DNA of 64,000 nt from Megalopta genalis (Eukaryota; Arthropoda; Insecta; Hymenoptera; Halictidae), in the NCBI RefSeq assembly GCF_051020955.1, contig NC_135016.1, positions 30,329,131 through 30,393,130 on the forward strand. Direction: 5' to 3'. Made by a program: the position numbers and the translations under genes. Each line of letters opens with the position of its first letter. Position 1 is the first letter of the stretch. A model generated the notes under the pieces. The model was not told the DNA's origin. It saw only the letters and a list, made by a program, of their open reading frames with translations, and did not search any database. Positions 25,701 to 35,430 of the stretch are shown here, in pieces.

Positions 25701-28700
25701 GAAGCGCGTGAGAAAAGTCCTCGATGTGCTTCACGGGGTACCTATCCGGCACCGTGCGCGCATTTAAAGCTCGGTAATCCCCGCACGGTCGCCAAGCGTC
25801 CTGTTCTTTTTTGGGCACCATATGGAGAGGCGATGACCACGCACTTTCCGACGGTCGCGCGATGCCGAGACGCATCATCGTCTCGAATTCTTGTCGCGCG
25901 TGCCTCAAACGATCCGGCGCGAGACGCCGGGGCCTACAAGCCACAGGCGGACCCGGCGTTGTGCGGATGTAGTGCACCGTTTCATGTTGCACTTGCACGG
26001 GTGTCCCCACTGGTCGCGTAATGTTCGGGAAACGTTGCAGCAATTCGTGGAATTTCGAATCACCGAAAATTGTCTTCACCGAGGGCGCCGATGGCCCGCA
26101 CTCGCGCACTGAGCGTCCCGGCACCGTCATCGACGTCACCTGGTCTAAAAGTTTGCACTTTCCGACGTCCACCAATAGTTCGTAATGCGCGAGGAAATCT
26201 ACGCCTATAATCGGCTTTGACACGTCGGCCACCACGAAACGCCATACGAAAGCGCGACGGAGCCCGAAGTCGAGGCTCAGCGTAACCGTCCCGTACGTGG
26301 CAATTTCCGACCCGTTCGCCGCATATAAAGCGTAAGATGCGCGTTCGCGGAACCCGCGAGTTTTCGATCGAGGAAAAACGCAGAGATCGGCACCGGTGTC
26401 GATTAAAAACTGCGTTCTCGTTACTCGATCGGTGACGAACAAACGGCGCGATGGTGGGCAGTGGTCGCTGGCCGTCATTAACGACTGCCCATCTCGTTTC
26501 CCGACGCGGACCAATTGCATGGGTGTTCGCAACGGAACGCGTTCGCGCCGAACTTGTAGTGGTAAAAACACTTCCCGCCTCGTAGCGCGGTTCGTCGTTC
26601 TCGGGATAGCGATCGCGCTCGGCCCGGGGTGGATGGTCGCCGTTGGGAAAAACGCGGACCGGGGTTTATCTCGCGACGAATTGCTGCGAGCTCCTGCCGA
26701 AACGTCGCCGTGAGCTGTGCCATCTTCGAGCACAGTTGTTCCTCGACTTCGCACATATCCCTCGACGGCCGTGCGACGGCACCCGCAGAGGCCTCGGCTA
26801 CCCGCGTGCGTGGGCCCATCGTGTCAGCGATGGTGTCGGCCAAGTCGGCCACTCGGTCGAGCTCGACGTCTCGCTGCGTCGCCAGGATGACCTGCATGCT
26901 CGCGGGGAGCCGGCCCAACCACAAGGTACGCAGTATCTCCTTCGACACGGCTGTTCCTCCCAAGGTCCGCAGGTGGCGTAAGAACTGCGACGGTTTGCGG
27001 TCGCCCATCTCCTCGTGCTCGAGGAGACGCCGAGTCTTCTGCTCCTGCGACGCCCCGATCCGCCTTATCAGCTCTGTCTTGAGCCTAGTGAACGGCTCAG
27101 CCGGGGGATTCAAGATGATTTCGCGGACCTCGGCCGCGTATTGTGGTTTGAGCGCGCCCAGGACGTACCCGAACTTCGTCTTTTCGGTCGTAACGCCGCT
27201 CGTCTCGAAACTCGCCTCGACCATCGCGAACCACAGCTCGGGGTCGGTCGGCGAAAATTCCGGTATTTTCACCGCGACGCGGCTGACTGTCGATGCGGGC
27301 GGGGATGCCATCGTACCGAATAAACGTGCGAATGTCCGTGTTCTCTTCCGAAAACTCCCGATCCACTGCCACGAAACCACGAACGAAATGCGACTGCAAA
27401 ATTCGTGTCGTTCGCTTCCTTTAGATCACGTCGGTGTCACCAATGAGGAGGTGGGATCGGCGACGGGAAGAGAGAATTGAACCCGGTTACAATTAGACTA
27501 TCTTTATTTACAATCGGGACTAAACCCGCGACGCTCGCGTACCGTTCCCGATGAGGGTTCTTACTGAACTAACCATTCGCTCACCGATGCATCCCATCCA
27601 GATCATTCTTTCTCATTCTCACGGTTCGCTTTCACTCTGTCCTGGCTAGACGCATTCATTCTACGCGACACTCAAACCAATCGTCTAGACATTCGCTCGA
27701 CGCTAACGCACAGCATGCAGCCCGGCCCATTCGTCCAAACATTCTTACGCCTTAAAACTAAACACATGGCGGAGACGTGGCGCCGGCTTGTCGCCGCCAC
27801 AACTGATAAGATTTTAGGGATAAAAGAGCAGAGTTTCTTATGTAAATGAAATTAATATAACACGTGACTGTACAATAAGGAAAGACAAATTAACAACAAG
27901 AACAAACAATAAATATTCGGAGTACTCTCTGTAGTAGTATCGTATACACAATACACAGTGTACACGCTGTTAATTATTTTCCGTCAATTAAAATTATTTC
28001 AAAGCAGGACCATGATTTGGTAACACAAAACGGCGTGAAAGTGCTCAACCTAATAACTCAATGAGTCATCTAATTGTAGGTCCTAGTGGCTCATCAGGCT
28101 CCGTGAATAATATTTTCTTGTAACTATACAGGATGGGCCAGAATTCGTAGTACAGCTGAGAATGGAGTGATTCTACGTTAAAAAATAAGAAAAAAGTTTG
28201 GTGTAACCTCTTTTTATCCGGAGCTTCGTTTTCGAGAAAATCGACTTTATAGTTTATTCATCTTTGTAAAGGATTTAGTTGTGATCCAAGATAGTGTCAA
28301 CAAACATTAAGAACGATGGAAACATTCCGTTTGCTAAATAATTCGCAATCATTAATATTTGTAAACACTATCTCGGGCGGAGGCAACTACAGTAGAATAA
28401 TAGACGACAACGAAATCCTTCCCAAAGATGAACAAACTTTAAAGTCGATTTTCTCGAAAACGGAGCATTTAATTTTTTTTATTGCGTCACATCTTTCGGA
28501 AAATAATTCTATCATCGTGAAAGGAAAGCACAAACTGAGTCTCCAATTATAAAATTGTTCATCTATGTTTAGTTATGATTGTATTAAATACATACAATTT
28601 GTTTCAACAAAATTTTCAAACATTTTAATAGTTTAAATGTTTTATATTACTTCAGTTTATAATTTGTGTCAGGGTTATCTTTATTTATTAAGCTATGAAA

Positions 28701-31700
28701 CCGCCTACAGGATTATTAGCATTGTACAACATTGTTGTAATTTGTATCTACTTAAGTGTACTTAATATTCCTAAATAATACGTATGAATTTTAGTAAATA
28801 ATTATGAAAAATTAATCATACATTATCCAATAAATCATTACGTTCGATGTTGTACACGTTCATTTGTACGCTGCAAACGTATTTAATGGGCTTAAAATTT
28901 AGAATGTGCTCGTGAAAATCGAATTTAAATATTTGCGAATTACCGACGTTTCACTAAATTGTCATCGGTATGAGAAATGGATCACCGAAGTCGCGGAAAT
29001 GTGTGCGTTCAATTGAATTGTTTCTGCGTTTCTACATGTTCCGACTTTCGTTACAAAAAGGAATAATAAACCGAAAATTCCGACATTCTGGTGCGTACGG
29101 CGTATCTACTACATTGCGATTAAATATTCTATAACTCCTTTCCATGACTTTTCATTTCCTCGACCGCCGACAGTTACCATTTGTAACCGGAAACTGTCGC
29201 CGGAAATGAAAGGAAGTCATTCACGTCTTGTGAAGCAGCATTCGTTACTGTTAGATTGAGAACCTTTTGCTTCTTTTTCGAGTTATGAAACCAGGCGACA
29301 TCGCAATTTTATGCTTTACGATTTCCAATCCGATTAAATATTTGTTCCCGTTTTTAGATCTACGTATTTTGCGAACAACGATATTTTCACACGGAAACAG
29401 TTCGTACGAAAATCATGATAAACTGCAACCTCGTAAAAATCAACACAAATTCTTTGAGCCTCTTTTTCGATAACATATTTCTCTTGCAAAATGCAGCAGC
29501 TCTATGAAATGTTTCAAAATCATGCGAGTCGTGATCAGCATTTTGATATTCCTTCTGCAATAAATAACCTGTTAGTTGATTCTAATCATTAATTCTAATG
29601 TTTGTACAATGATGTATGAAAATCAGAATTTATATACTGTCTATACAATTGCATAGATTCTAAACCGCCCTTGGAAAAGATTCGATGAATAAATAGAAGT
29701 TATAATAACTGTTATAAGCAGTGGCGAGAAATAACAATAGAAAATTAATAAACCGATAATTGAGTTTAACTTCTATCTTCTGCGACAGTTTAGAAAGATT
29801 ATTTGCATTTAAGGAAAACAGTTTCTCATTCTGCGGATGTAAATAAAGATAACCTGAAACGCGGTATAAAGTGCTTCCTAATGGATAATCTAGCTTATCT
29901 TACTTCCTAATTGAAGTATTCTCTCGACCAAAATGTCGCTCCGCTGAATAAAAGTTTTTACCACTCGGAGATTATTAAATCTCATCCCCGTTGCTTAATA
30001 TTGCAGTTGACAAGTTTTGTTAACTCCACTTGAGACTTTGATTGTCCGACAAGAAAATTGCATGAGAACTCAAGAAAAGAAAAATATCGAATACATTTCT
30101 ACTTCTTTTATTTTATTTTAAAATTATTTTACTATAATGTTCAGTTTCTGTTTAAATTTTATCGATTTTCGATAGCAAAAAAAGCTCACGAAATTTGACT
30201 GAAAAGGAATCATGTCTTAAGCAAAAACATCAAATTCCATTCACGTAAAAGAGAAGCCAGTATTAAACTAACATATACGTATAAATAAAATGCTCTTATC
30301 TATTTTATTATTTATGGTTCCAATCGAATGGTTAAGCTATTAGAAAGTAGATAGTTGGTTAAAATGCGAAGCATCTTGTCCTTTTTGTTTCTCGAGAGTT
30401 CTTAATTTTCTCAAATAGAAGTGCACATATGATTTGACAAGAAACGGTGTTGAAATATTATCTTGATTAGAATGAAGAAACATTCCACGAGGAAGATCGA
30501 TCATGTATCGATCTTGGAAATTGTCGCGGGTGGTGGTCCCTTTCGGGTACATATTCTGTAACTCGCCTAACTATGTGTGTAACTATAAACTACAGTGAGA
30601 GACTGCGATTTCCTAATCATAAGCGACAGGATATTAATCCTATAATTTTGTTATCAACATTCACACAATTTTAGAAACAGAAAGTGCGATACAGGTTTGC
30701 ATAATCGATATTTCTAGTTTACACTCTAATCTAACTTGCATATCTGTACAGTTCTCATGTTTCCCATTACGAGGAAATCGATTTCGATGAAAGTAATGAC
30801 TTTTCAATCCCCAAACTGTTTTGTGCTTTACGAGGATGACATTAATAAAATTCCAACTTGTATAATAGCTACTCCGATAAGCTGATACAGTTTAATATTA
30901 TATTATTAACACAGAAACAGATATAATGCTATAAAATGAAAAATACTAGCAAAACATGTTATCTTTCCTGGACATCTTTTAATCTATTTGATAAACTACT
31001 CTATAGGATGGAGCAAAGTTCTTATCTTTAATCTTTTATTTTTAACATTAGAACTACCAAATCAGTCAAACTGGCTGGTTTTTTTCATAATTCCTGATAT
31101 TATTCCAGCAGACATTTTTAGATAGACTTCTTTGTTCAAACACACATTATAATAGAAATTGTTTCAAGTTTAATTAAATTCAATCTTGCCATTGCTAGTA
31201 TTAAAAGACTATTAATCCTTAACACGTTCCGTGCCGAGCTTTTTTTACTCGAATCTTCACACTTTGATATTTTACTAAAACTTGATGTATTACGTGCAAT
31301 TATTAATTCTCGTACACATAACAACGTAACAAAAACTTATCAACGCCCATTCTTGCGGTGGAAATTGATTCTTCGGTTCTAAATTTCTTGTAAACAATTT
31401 GTTCAGTTCACTAAGTAAACATGCAAGCGTGTACCATCGATGGTACACGTGGCACGGAACGTGTTAACCGATATAATGATTTGCACAAAAGTGACTGATA
31501 CACCGTAGTTTCGATAGACACCAACTATAAAAATTGAAAAAATGTATTGATCCAAAAACGATCCGTAGCATTTTATTCGCAGCTAGTAAAAATAATAGAA
31601 ACATGGCAAATTAACCTTTTACTAGAAAATTATATAGAAATACAATGTTAGGGTCGCTTATGACCCCAGTGTAGCAGTTAAGTAATCGGTGGCAGGTGAA

Positions 31701-32143
31701 ATTATTAATAATAGTTAATAATCTGTATGGCGGTGTATCTGTAATGGAATCTATGATAAAATATAATAAAAATCTATGATAAAAAACTAGCTCCATGTTT
31801 TCTATGCAAGAATATGAAATCTACGATAAAGTAGAATACCTGCATTTCTATGCAGGAATGTTACAGTGCTACACGTAGAAAATGTTAGATTCGACAAAAG
31901 ATCAACATAATCTTAAGCTGATCTACGGCTAGGTTTTAGAGATTTCTACACTATCGCTCGATTATTATGTATATGTTCTTACCCTAATGATGCTAGACTT
32001 GCCTACCCCAGGTGCACCGAGAAATACGACTTTGACACGATCCAGAGTGTCTGCAGGGCTTTCTTCTTCTTTCGATCCGCTTTCAGCGTTTTCGCAGGTT
32101 ATTGTCTCGCCTCCTCTCCTTTCCAAATAGTCCAGGTCGAGTT
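16754..32143 (-). CDS. Ras-like small GTPase of the RASL10 family, 5' end not resolved
   Basis: Exons on the minus strand: 31983-32143, 22238-22474, 20517-20720 and 16754-16879, all GT-AG and in phase, giving about 242 codons without the N-terminus. G1 is GAPGVGKSS. The sequence FSEEYKPTERRETFYPSVV matches the RASL10 effector region. G3 is DLPTIPYFP, so the usual DTAGQ and its catalytic Gln are absent, as in human RASL10A/B (DFPP). G4 is VGNKQD and G5 is ECSA. The block LVRKHWQCGYVECSARFN is nearly identical in human RASL10B. The C-terminus CILL is a CaaX box with Leu last, predicting geranylgeranylation and membrane attachment. An acidic extension (ENAESGSKEEESPADTLDR) precedes G1. No ATG lies in frame in exon 31983-32143, and an acceptor TTTGCAG borders it, so at least one coding exon lies further upstream. 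Introns hold a nested gene and a gypsy element. RASL10A and B cannot be separated here. Confidence 0.88.
17876..18047. mobile_element. MITE, GACTGCGGA family, copy 2
   Basis: The ends GACTGCGGATTTTATGCATT and GCATAAAGATCCGCAGTC are inverted repeats 172 bp apart. TA precedes the left end; the right flank is CA, so the target duplication is only half preserved. Its right end lies 8 bp before the putative start codon of the nested gene at 18056. Confidence 0.65.
18056..19742 (+). CDS. Uncharacterised nested gene, 522-aa Asn/Lys/Ser-rich protein, 2 exons
   Basis: A 1.55-kb open frame lies on the plus strand inside a RASL10-gene intron, running opposite to the host. I model exon 1 as 18056-18072 (ATG AAT TCT GCA CGC AA, then donor GTAAGT) and exon 2 as 18191-19742 (after TTTATTTCAG). 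The phases fit exactly and give 522 residues starting MNSARKESILSKR. An unspliced alternative starts at ATG 18144 (532 aa). The protein is hydrophilic, with no signal peptide, membrane span or recognised domain. A helical Leu-rich stretch lies about residues 150-225 (ISKVIEELKRILSNFIMQIN ... KLKEELCDQENVL), and a Ser-rich tail (SMSSSTSSLYMIPSF) follows. AATAAA signals follow at 19868 and 19949. The open length in such AT-rich DNA argues for a real gene. Function is unknown. Confidence 0.75.
20721..22237 (-). other. RASL10-gene intron, no other feature seen
   Basis: AT-rich intronic sequence bounded by donor GTACGT at about 22237 and acceptor CTTTCGCAG at 20721. I found no coding segment or clear repeat. 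Confidence 0.6.
22875..23232 (-). repeat. 3' LTR of the gypsy element (358 bp)
   Basis: Begins TGAGGAGGTGGG and ends CGCCGCCACA on the plus strand (TG...CA). By eye it is identical to 27444-27801. Confidence 0.95.
23233..23246 (-). other. Polypurine tract of the gypsy element
   Basis: Directly inside the 3' LTR the minus strand reads GGCGGGGGGGTGA. This includes a run of seven G, in the position where plus-strand DNA priming starts in LTR elements. Confidence 0.8.
23260..26754 (-). CDS. pol: Gypsy Pol polyprotein: protease, reverse transcriptase, RNase H, integrase
   Basis: Open frame of 1164 codons on the minus strand. The retropepsin-type protease has FLIDTGAD at about residues 116-123. 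Reverse transcriptase spans about 250-480, with STIDLARAYNQIP, FGLRNAAQTFQRF and the catalytic YIDD at 421-424. RNase H starts near 568 (LALFCDASDFAAGAALQQ) and includes YTDHKPL. The integrase zinc finger is HRLAH...CVPC (about 764-801). The integrase core triad is Asp in HIDIV (about 830), Asp in TTDQG (888) and Glu in MVERFHR (924). The C-terminus is Pro/Ser-rich. The frame overlaps gag by 277 bp and lies at -1 relative to it, so expression probably needs a -1 ribosomal frameshift and the first ATG may not be used. No stop or frameshift breaks were seen. Confidence 0.95.
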   Translation of the reverse strand: MRSRGTTVLEDGTAHGDVSAGARSNSSRDKPRSAFFPTATIHPGPSAIAIPRTTNRATRREVFLPLQVRRERVPLRTPMQLVRVGKRDGQSLMTASDHCPPSRRLFVTDRVTRTQFLIDTGADLCVFPRSKTRGFRERASYALYAANGSEIATYGTVTLSLDFGLRRAFVWRFVVADVSKPIIGVDFLAHYELLVDVGKCKLLDQVTSMTVPGRSVRECGPSAPSVKTIFGDSKFHELLQRFPNITRPVGTPVQVQHETVHYIRTTPGPPVACRPRRLAPDRLRHARQEFETMMRLGIARPSESAWSSPLHMVPKKEQDAWRPCGDYRALNARTVPDRYPVKHIEDFSHALHGKTVFSTIDLARAYNQIPVATEDIAKTAITTPFGLFEFPCMSFGLRNAAQTFQRFIDEVLRGLDFVYAYIDDILVASSTEEEHLRHLEEVFSRLDKYGVTVNGAKCIFGQAQVKFLGFTVSSKGTSPLESKVEAITNYPQPTTAKRLRQFLGMLNFYRRFMPRAAQVQAPLNNLLHDGIKGNAKLAWTEEATAAFAEAKDSLRQAALLSHPRDDAPLALFCDASDFAAGAALQQRVGKDWQPVAFFSRKLSAAERNYGAYDREMLAIYSAIKHFRHMVEGRTFTIYTDHKPLTFAFQQKPEKCSPRQFRYLDFIGQFTTDIRHIAGKDNVVADALSRLEEVVESFSYTDLAESQQRDAELQAYMSGRIKNNLRLKRIRPPDSNTEVICDVSTGIARPFVTGQFRRAAFDSMHRLAHPGVKATVRLVTERYVWPSVKADCRSWARGCVPCQRAKINKHVFAPPGSFDAPTGRFEHVHIDIVVLPVSEGFRYCLTCVDRFTRWPEAFPIRDQEASTVARAFYEGWISRFGTPLRVTTDQGRQFESRLFQALSQLTGAAHWRTTAYHPAANGMVERFHRQFKAAIRCQQNVSWTKVLPTILLGIRAAWREDLQSTAAELVYGETLRLPGEFLVPQRAESLPLPGDFVAGLRKHFATLAPTPGSNHSTKRVFVFKDLATAEHVFVRNDAVRGILQPPYDGPYRVLERGDRTYSLSIRDKAVTVTIDRLKPAYLLATDPAPPTIPGATQPALPGESEGPPTPSSPPTPSEFTGQPPQPSPPSRGPAVPPPIVVPPGAGLRTTRSGRRVRFPDRLQVS
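26478..27311 (-). CDS. gag: Gypsy Gag protein
   Basis: The frame is open from about 27380, but the first real ATG is at 27309-27311 (MASPPASTVSRVAVKIPEFS), giving 277 residues. The N-terminal half is capsid-like, with FSPTDPELWFAMVEASFE and FTRLKTELIRRIGASQEQK. A basic Arg/Ser region precedes a Cys/His cluster CFYHYKFGANAFRCEHPC near the C-terminus. This cluster replaces the classic CCHC knuckle and presumably binds RNA. The gag end overlaps the start of pol in a -1 frame arrangement. Confidence 0.9.
   Translation of the reverse strand: MASPPASTVSRVAVKIPEFSPTDPELWFAMVEASFETSGVTTEKTKFGYVLGALKPQYAAEVREIILNPPAEPFTRLKTELIRRIGASQEQKTRRLLEHEEMGDRKPSQFLRHLRTLGGTAVSKEILRTLWLGRLPASMQVILATQRDVELDRVADLADTIADTMGPRTRVAEASAGAVARPSRDMCEVEEQLCSKMAQLTATFRQELAAIRREINPGPRFSQRRPSTPGRARSLSRERRTALRGGKCFYHYKFGANAFRCEHPCNWSASGNEMGSR
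27425..27442 (-). other. Primer-binding site, possibly tRNA-Trp
   Basis: One base inside the 5' LTR the minus strand reads TGGTGACACCGACGTGAT. From memory this complements the 3' end of animal tRNA-Trp (ending GTCGGGGTCACCA) with one mismatch. The primer assignment is an inference. Confidence 0.5.
27444..27801 (-). repeat. 5' LTR of the gypsy element (358 bp)
   Basis: Identical by eye to the 3' LTR and bordered outside by the ACTG target duplication. It should contain the element's promoter. Confidence 0.95.
28128..28550. mobile_element. Incomplete inverted-repeat element
   Basis: A left end TACAGGATGGGCCAGAATTC resembles the CAGGGTG-type termini seen elsewhere. Long internal arms (28219-28265 and 28424-28466, sharing AAAGTCGATTTTCTCGAAAA) are inverted copies. 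The matching right terminus is not recognisable, so limits are approximate. Confidence 0.5.
31223..31463. mobile_element. TTAA-flanked MITE, termini CACGTTCCGTGCC
   Basis: The ends TTAACACGTTCCGTGCC and GGCACGGAACGTGTTAA are perfect inverted copies, with TTAA at 31219-31222 and 31464-31467. The core is 241 bp without coding capacity. The TTAA target fits the piggyBac superfamily. Confidence 0.8.
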
Positions 32144-34977
32144 CTGCAAATGATTTACAGAATCTGTGATTCAATGAAACGGGATCCAAGTTCCATCCCC
32201 TTGGAATTAGTATACGCTCATTGTCAGCCTCAATTTTCTAATCATCGAACTGGTTTCTTCGATGCACTCTCGCGGTCACCGACCAATTTTGCTCGAAACT
32301 ATTATACCTTTGCCTCGATCTGCAATTTCTCTCTTGTTGGAGCATATGAATTAATTTAATATTAACAGTTTAAATACGTTGTACACAAGTGCAGAGCCGG
32401 ATCGTTTTCAGAATCGGATATTAATTGTGATCCATTTTAATCCTCGAAGTAGCGAAGTGGCAAATGTATTTTCGAACAGAGTGCACCGAAGATAGAGTTA
32501 TGAATAATAATTTCGATTATTATTTTCATTTCGATTATTATATTCATTATTAATAAACTTCCGTTGTAATGTAAGATACTGTAATTACAATAAATTTATC
32601 TGGTTTTTAACGTAATACATATAACCAATTTAATTATAGAGTTTGGGAAGCGTCGAGATTCTATTTATGCACGTTGTGATCGTGCCATTGCCAATAAGCA
32701 GAGATCTGTGTTAATTGAAATAAATTTGAATGTCAAGTCTGCGCCAGTATAGAATTGGCGGGGGTTAATGGATACTATTCCATGTTCCCTTTTTCAGATT
32801 CTTTTGCGCTGTCTATCAACTGTGCATATTGGTTACCTACTTTAGAACTTTGCTTGAATTTTCCATTGACAGGCCAAGTCAATATTTTCACCCATGACCT
32901 ACAAAAGTATCAGCTTTCTTTCGGTTTAAACTGGAGCCAGATTTAGATTTCCTCATCAGAATATTATATTTGTTTCATATTTTATGTCCTCGTCTGGGAC
33001 CTCGCCGGGTCGTTAATTCTGCATTGATACGACGCCAAAGATACGTTACGTGTGACGACAAGCTCGGAAAGATGTTAATTTTAGGAAAATTAAATAAGAA
33101 TATCGAACAAATCGAATAAAAATAATGCTTCTAAATACTAGAATACGCATCCGCGTCTATTATTAATCGATTTCATTTTAGTTCAATTTTAAATGTCTTT
33201 ATTACCATTTTCTTATCGATCCTAATGTCTGTTCATTATTCGAACACATTTCACAGGTCTTTGAAAACATGCGATCGTATCAATCTATGCTTCATTGACA
33301 ATAATTTATGAGATTTGTAAACAAACCTGACGCGAGATTTTTATCCTTATCTGTTTAAAAATTGACGTACATATATTCGAAAGGAGCGAATGCTTCGATG
33401 ATCAATTGAAACTGTCATTTAAGGTTTATTTAACAAGATATGTTCTTAAATTTAATAGTTTCTGTTTGTGCAGTGAAATAAAAAATGTTGTTTCGTATCT
33501 TGTTTGCTAAAACCACTTTGATGAGACCGATGCGACGAGTAGTTAGGCGAGTGCCGATGGGGGCACAGGTGGATGTTTAGGTTTCATCTTCGGTTACGAG
33601 TTCCCAAAAGTACTCGCGTCTCAAGAGTCACACACGAAAAATTATGGCAGGAATGCGTAAAGTGTGTGGTACATACCATCTCCGGTTTACATATCAATAG
33701 GTTTGAACATTCAGCCTTAACGCTAGAACTAGTGGCCCTTAACGTCACCAATGTATATTGTTTTATAACAATAACAATTGTATGTATGTATGTATCTATT
33801 GTAATGTATGTTTGAATAAAGAAGTTTATCTATAATTTTCTCAAAGAAATATTTTCATAATATCAGAAAAATCAGAAGTCACAGTCATTTTAAAAAATAT
33901 AAAATTTATACTGATTCGTGATTTAAAATTCGAATTTTATATCGATTTATATACGTAGCATTATTAACTCTATCCAAATATTGGGAAAATTCTAAAAGAT
34001 TGTAAATGTTCAAATAAAGTTTCATGGCATGCAAAGAAAATAATTGGATGGATGAGTCGATGTTATCTTAATTATCCGTATTTAATTGGAATATTCGTTT
34101 AAAAACATTCTGCATTGTGTTTTTGTTTATGTAACTTTCTATAAAAAGTGTCAAGGAAAAGGCGATAGAAAAGTGATCGGTAGTGTAGGTATTAAATCAT
34201 ATTTCCAACACGTGTTCTATAATTATTGTATACGTACATTAGAGAGAGAGAGTAAATACAGAAGAACATATATAAACTGTTATTCCACACCTTGAGTATA
34301 CGCGCATGGATATTCTTCGTTCTCGGTAGATCATTATTAATAAATAATTGCGTATATAGTATCCATGGGAGCAAACAAGCATTTATAGAAATTAAAATTT
34401 TCATTTAGATAACAGCAGTAATTAAAAAGCAACGCTGCCTGTTCCTCTATTATTTCTATTGCTACTATTTGCTTTTGTATCGTTAATAAAAACGCCGAGT
34501 CCATTGAAGGAACGAGAGGCACATTATTTAATTGGTGGTATTTATTAAAATATATTTATAATACAGCACAGTTATGAAAGAATTGTTAATAATGACAGTC
34601 GCATCGTTTAATTTGTGATGTTTATGAAAAAAATTGATCTAGCATGATCCTTCTACGATTTATAACATGAATACAATGGAAATATAATTAGAATAAGTTG
34701 ACCGGTGTTTATGTAATACAAATTTAATATATAGTTATTAAAACAGTACGAAAAGGAGATTTTCTTTCCATTATAATTTTCAATCTTAGTCAGCACTGAA
34801 AGGGTTAAAAGAAAAGATCTGATTTTTAAAACAGAGAAGTACGTTGGTGGTCGGGTGCGCACAAGCAAGAGCCGGAAACATTTGACAATGCACGTTAAAA
34901 ACACTGCTAATTCGTTACCTAGCAAACGTCTATTTCCGTGTAAAGATTGCGCCAAAAGTGAATCGTTTTCTTTCCAG

Positions 34978-35110
34978 GAACGATCCATGGATAGATACCG
35001 AAAATCGCGGAGAGCGTTACACCTGCGATGAATTCGTGGCCCGGCAACCTTCGCGGTCGAAGCTCGAAGCTCGACTGACTCCGGTGCTCCAAAGCACGGC
35101 CAACTCCAAG
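34978..35110 (+). other. Candidate plus-strand internal exon (unassigned)
   Basis: A GC-richer block is bordered by an acceptor-like TTTTCTTTCCAG and a donor-like AAG|GTACGA. One frame is open throughout and contains RGERYTCDEFVARQPSRSKL. I recognise no family. Chance cannot be excluded, and the minus strand is also largely open here. Confidence 0.2.
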
Positions 35111-35326
35111 GTACGATCAGCGACACTGATTGGCGTATATATTCAGTTGCAAAAAGTCCACACACAAACACACACCTGTCGAATTTCATATATTTCGAGA
35201 AACAGACAAAGATTTTGCAGATTTTGCAGATACCGGCGAACATGTTAGCTCAAAATCAGATTCTGAGAAATCAGATGTAGCTTCATGCTTTTTTACCTAA
35301 ACACGCGAATACATCGGAGCATATAT

Positions 35327-35430
35327 TCTATATATTATATATATCTTATATTCTATATATTATATATTTTTATTTTTTATATTTTATATATTATATAGAT
35401 TATATAGATTATATAGATTATATTATAAGA
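35327..35430. repeat. AT-rich low-complexity tract
   Basis: Repeated TATATTATATA-type units, including three tandem copies of TATATAGAT, over about 100 bp. Confidence 0.85.

Larger units (their letters stand above)
22875..27801 (-). mobile_element. Complete Ty3/gypsy LTR retrotransposon with identical LTRs
   Basis: The element runs on the minus strand: 5' LTR 27444-27801, primer-binding site, gag, pol, purine tract, 3' LTR 22875-23232. A 4-bp target duplication ACTG flanks it (22871-22874 and 27802-27805), the usual length for Ty3/gypsy. The two 358-bp LTRs read as identical, and gag and pol are open, so insertion is recent and the copy may be mobile. It has no envelope gene. It is markedly GC-richer than the host intron. 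It shares transcriptional orientation with the RASL10-type gene. Confidence 0.95.
22475..31982 (-). other. Large RASL10-gene intron (about 9.5 kb) hosting mobile elements
   Basis: Intron between the G1 exon (31983-32143) and the effector-region exon (22238-22474). It contains the gypsy element (22875-27801), an incomplete inverted-repeat element (about 28128-28550) and a TTAA-flanked MITE (31223-31463). Between 28.6 and 31.2 kb I see only AT-rich sequence. A 70-codon minus-strand frame at 30340-30552 is not supported by anything else. Confidence 0.6.

Noticed and set aside
28316..28552. 78-codon plus-strand frame
   Set aside because: It lies within an inverted-repeat element and includes one of its arms.
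30340..30552. 70-codon minus frame in the large RASL10-gene intron
   Set aside because: No splice context, homology or downstream signal beyond an ATG; length is compatible with chance.
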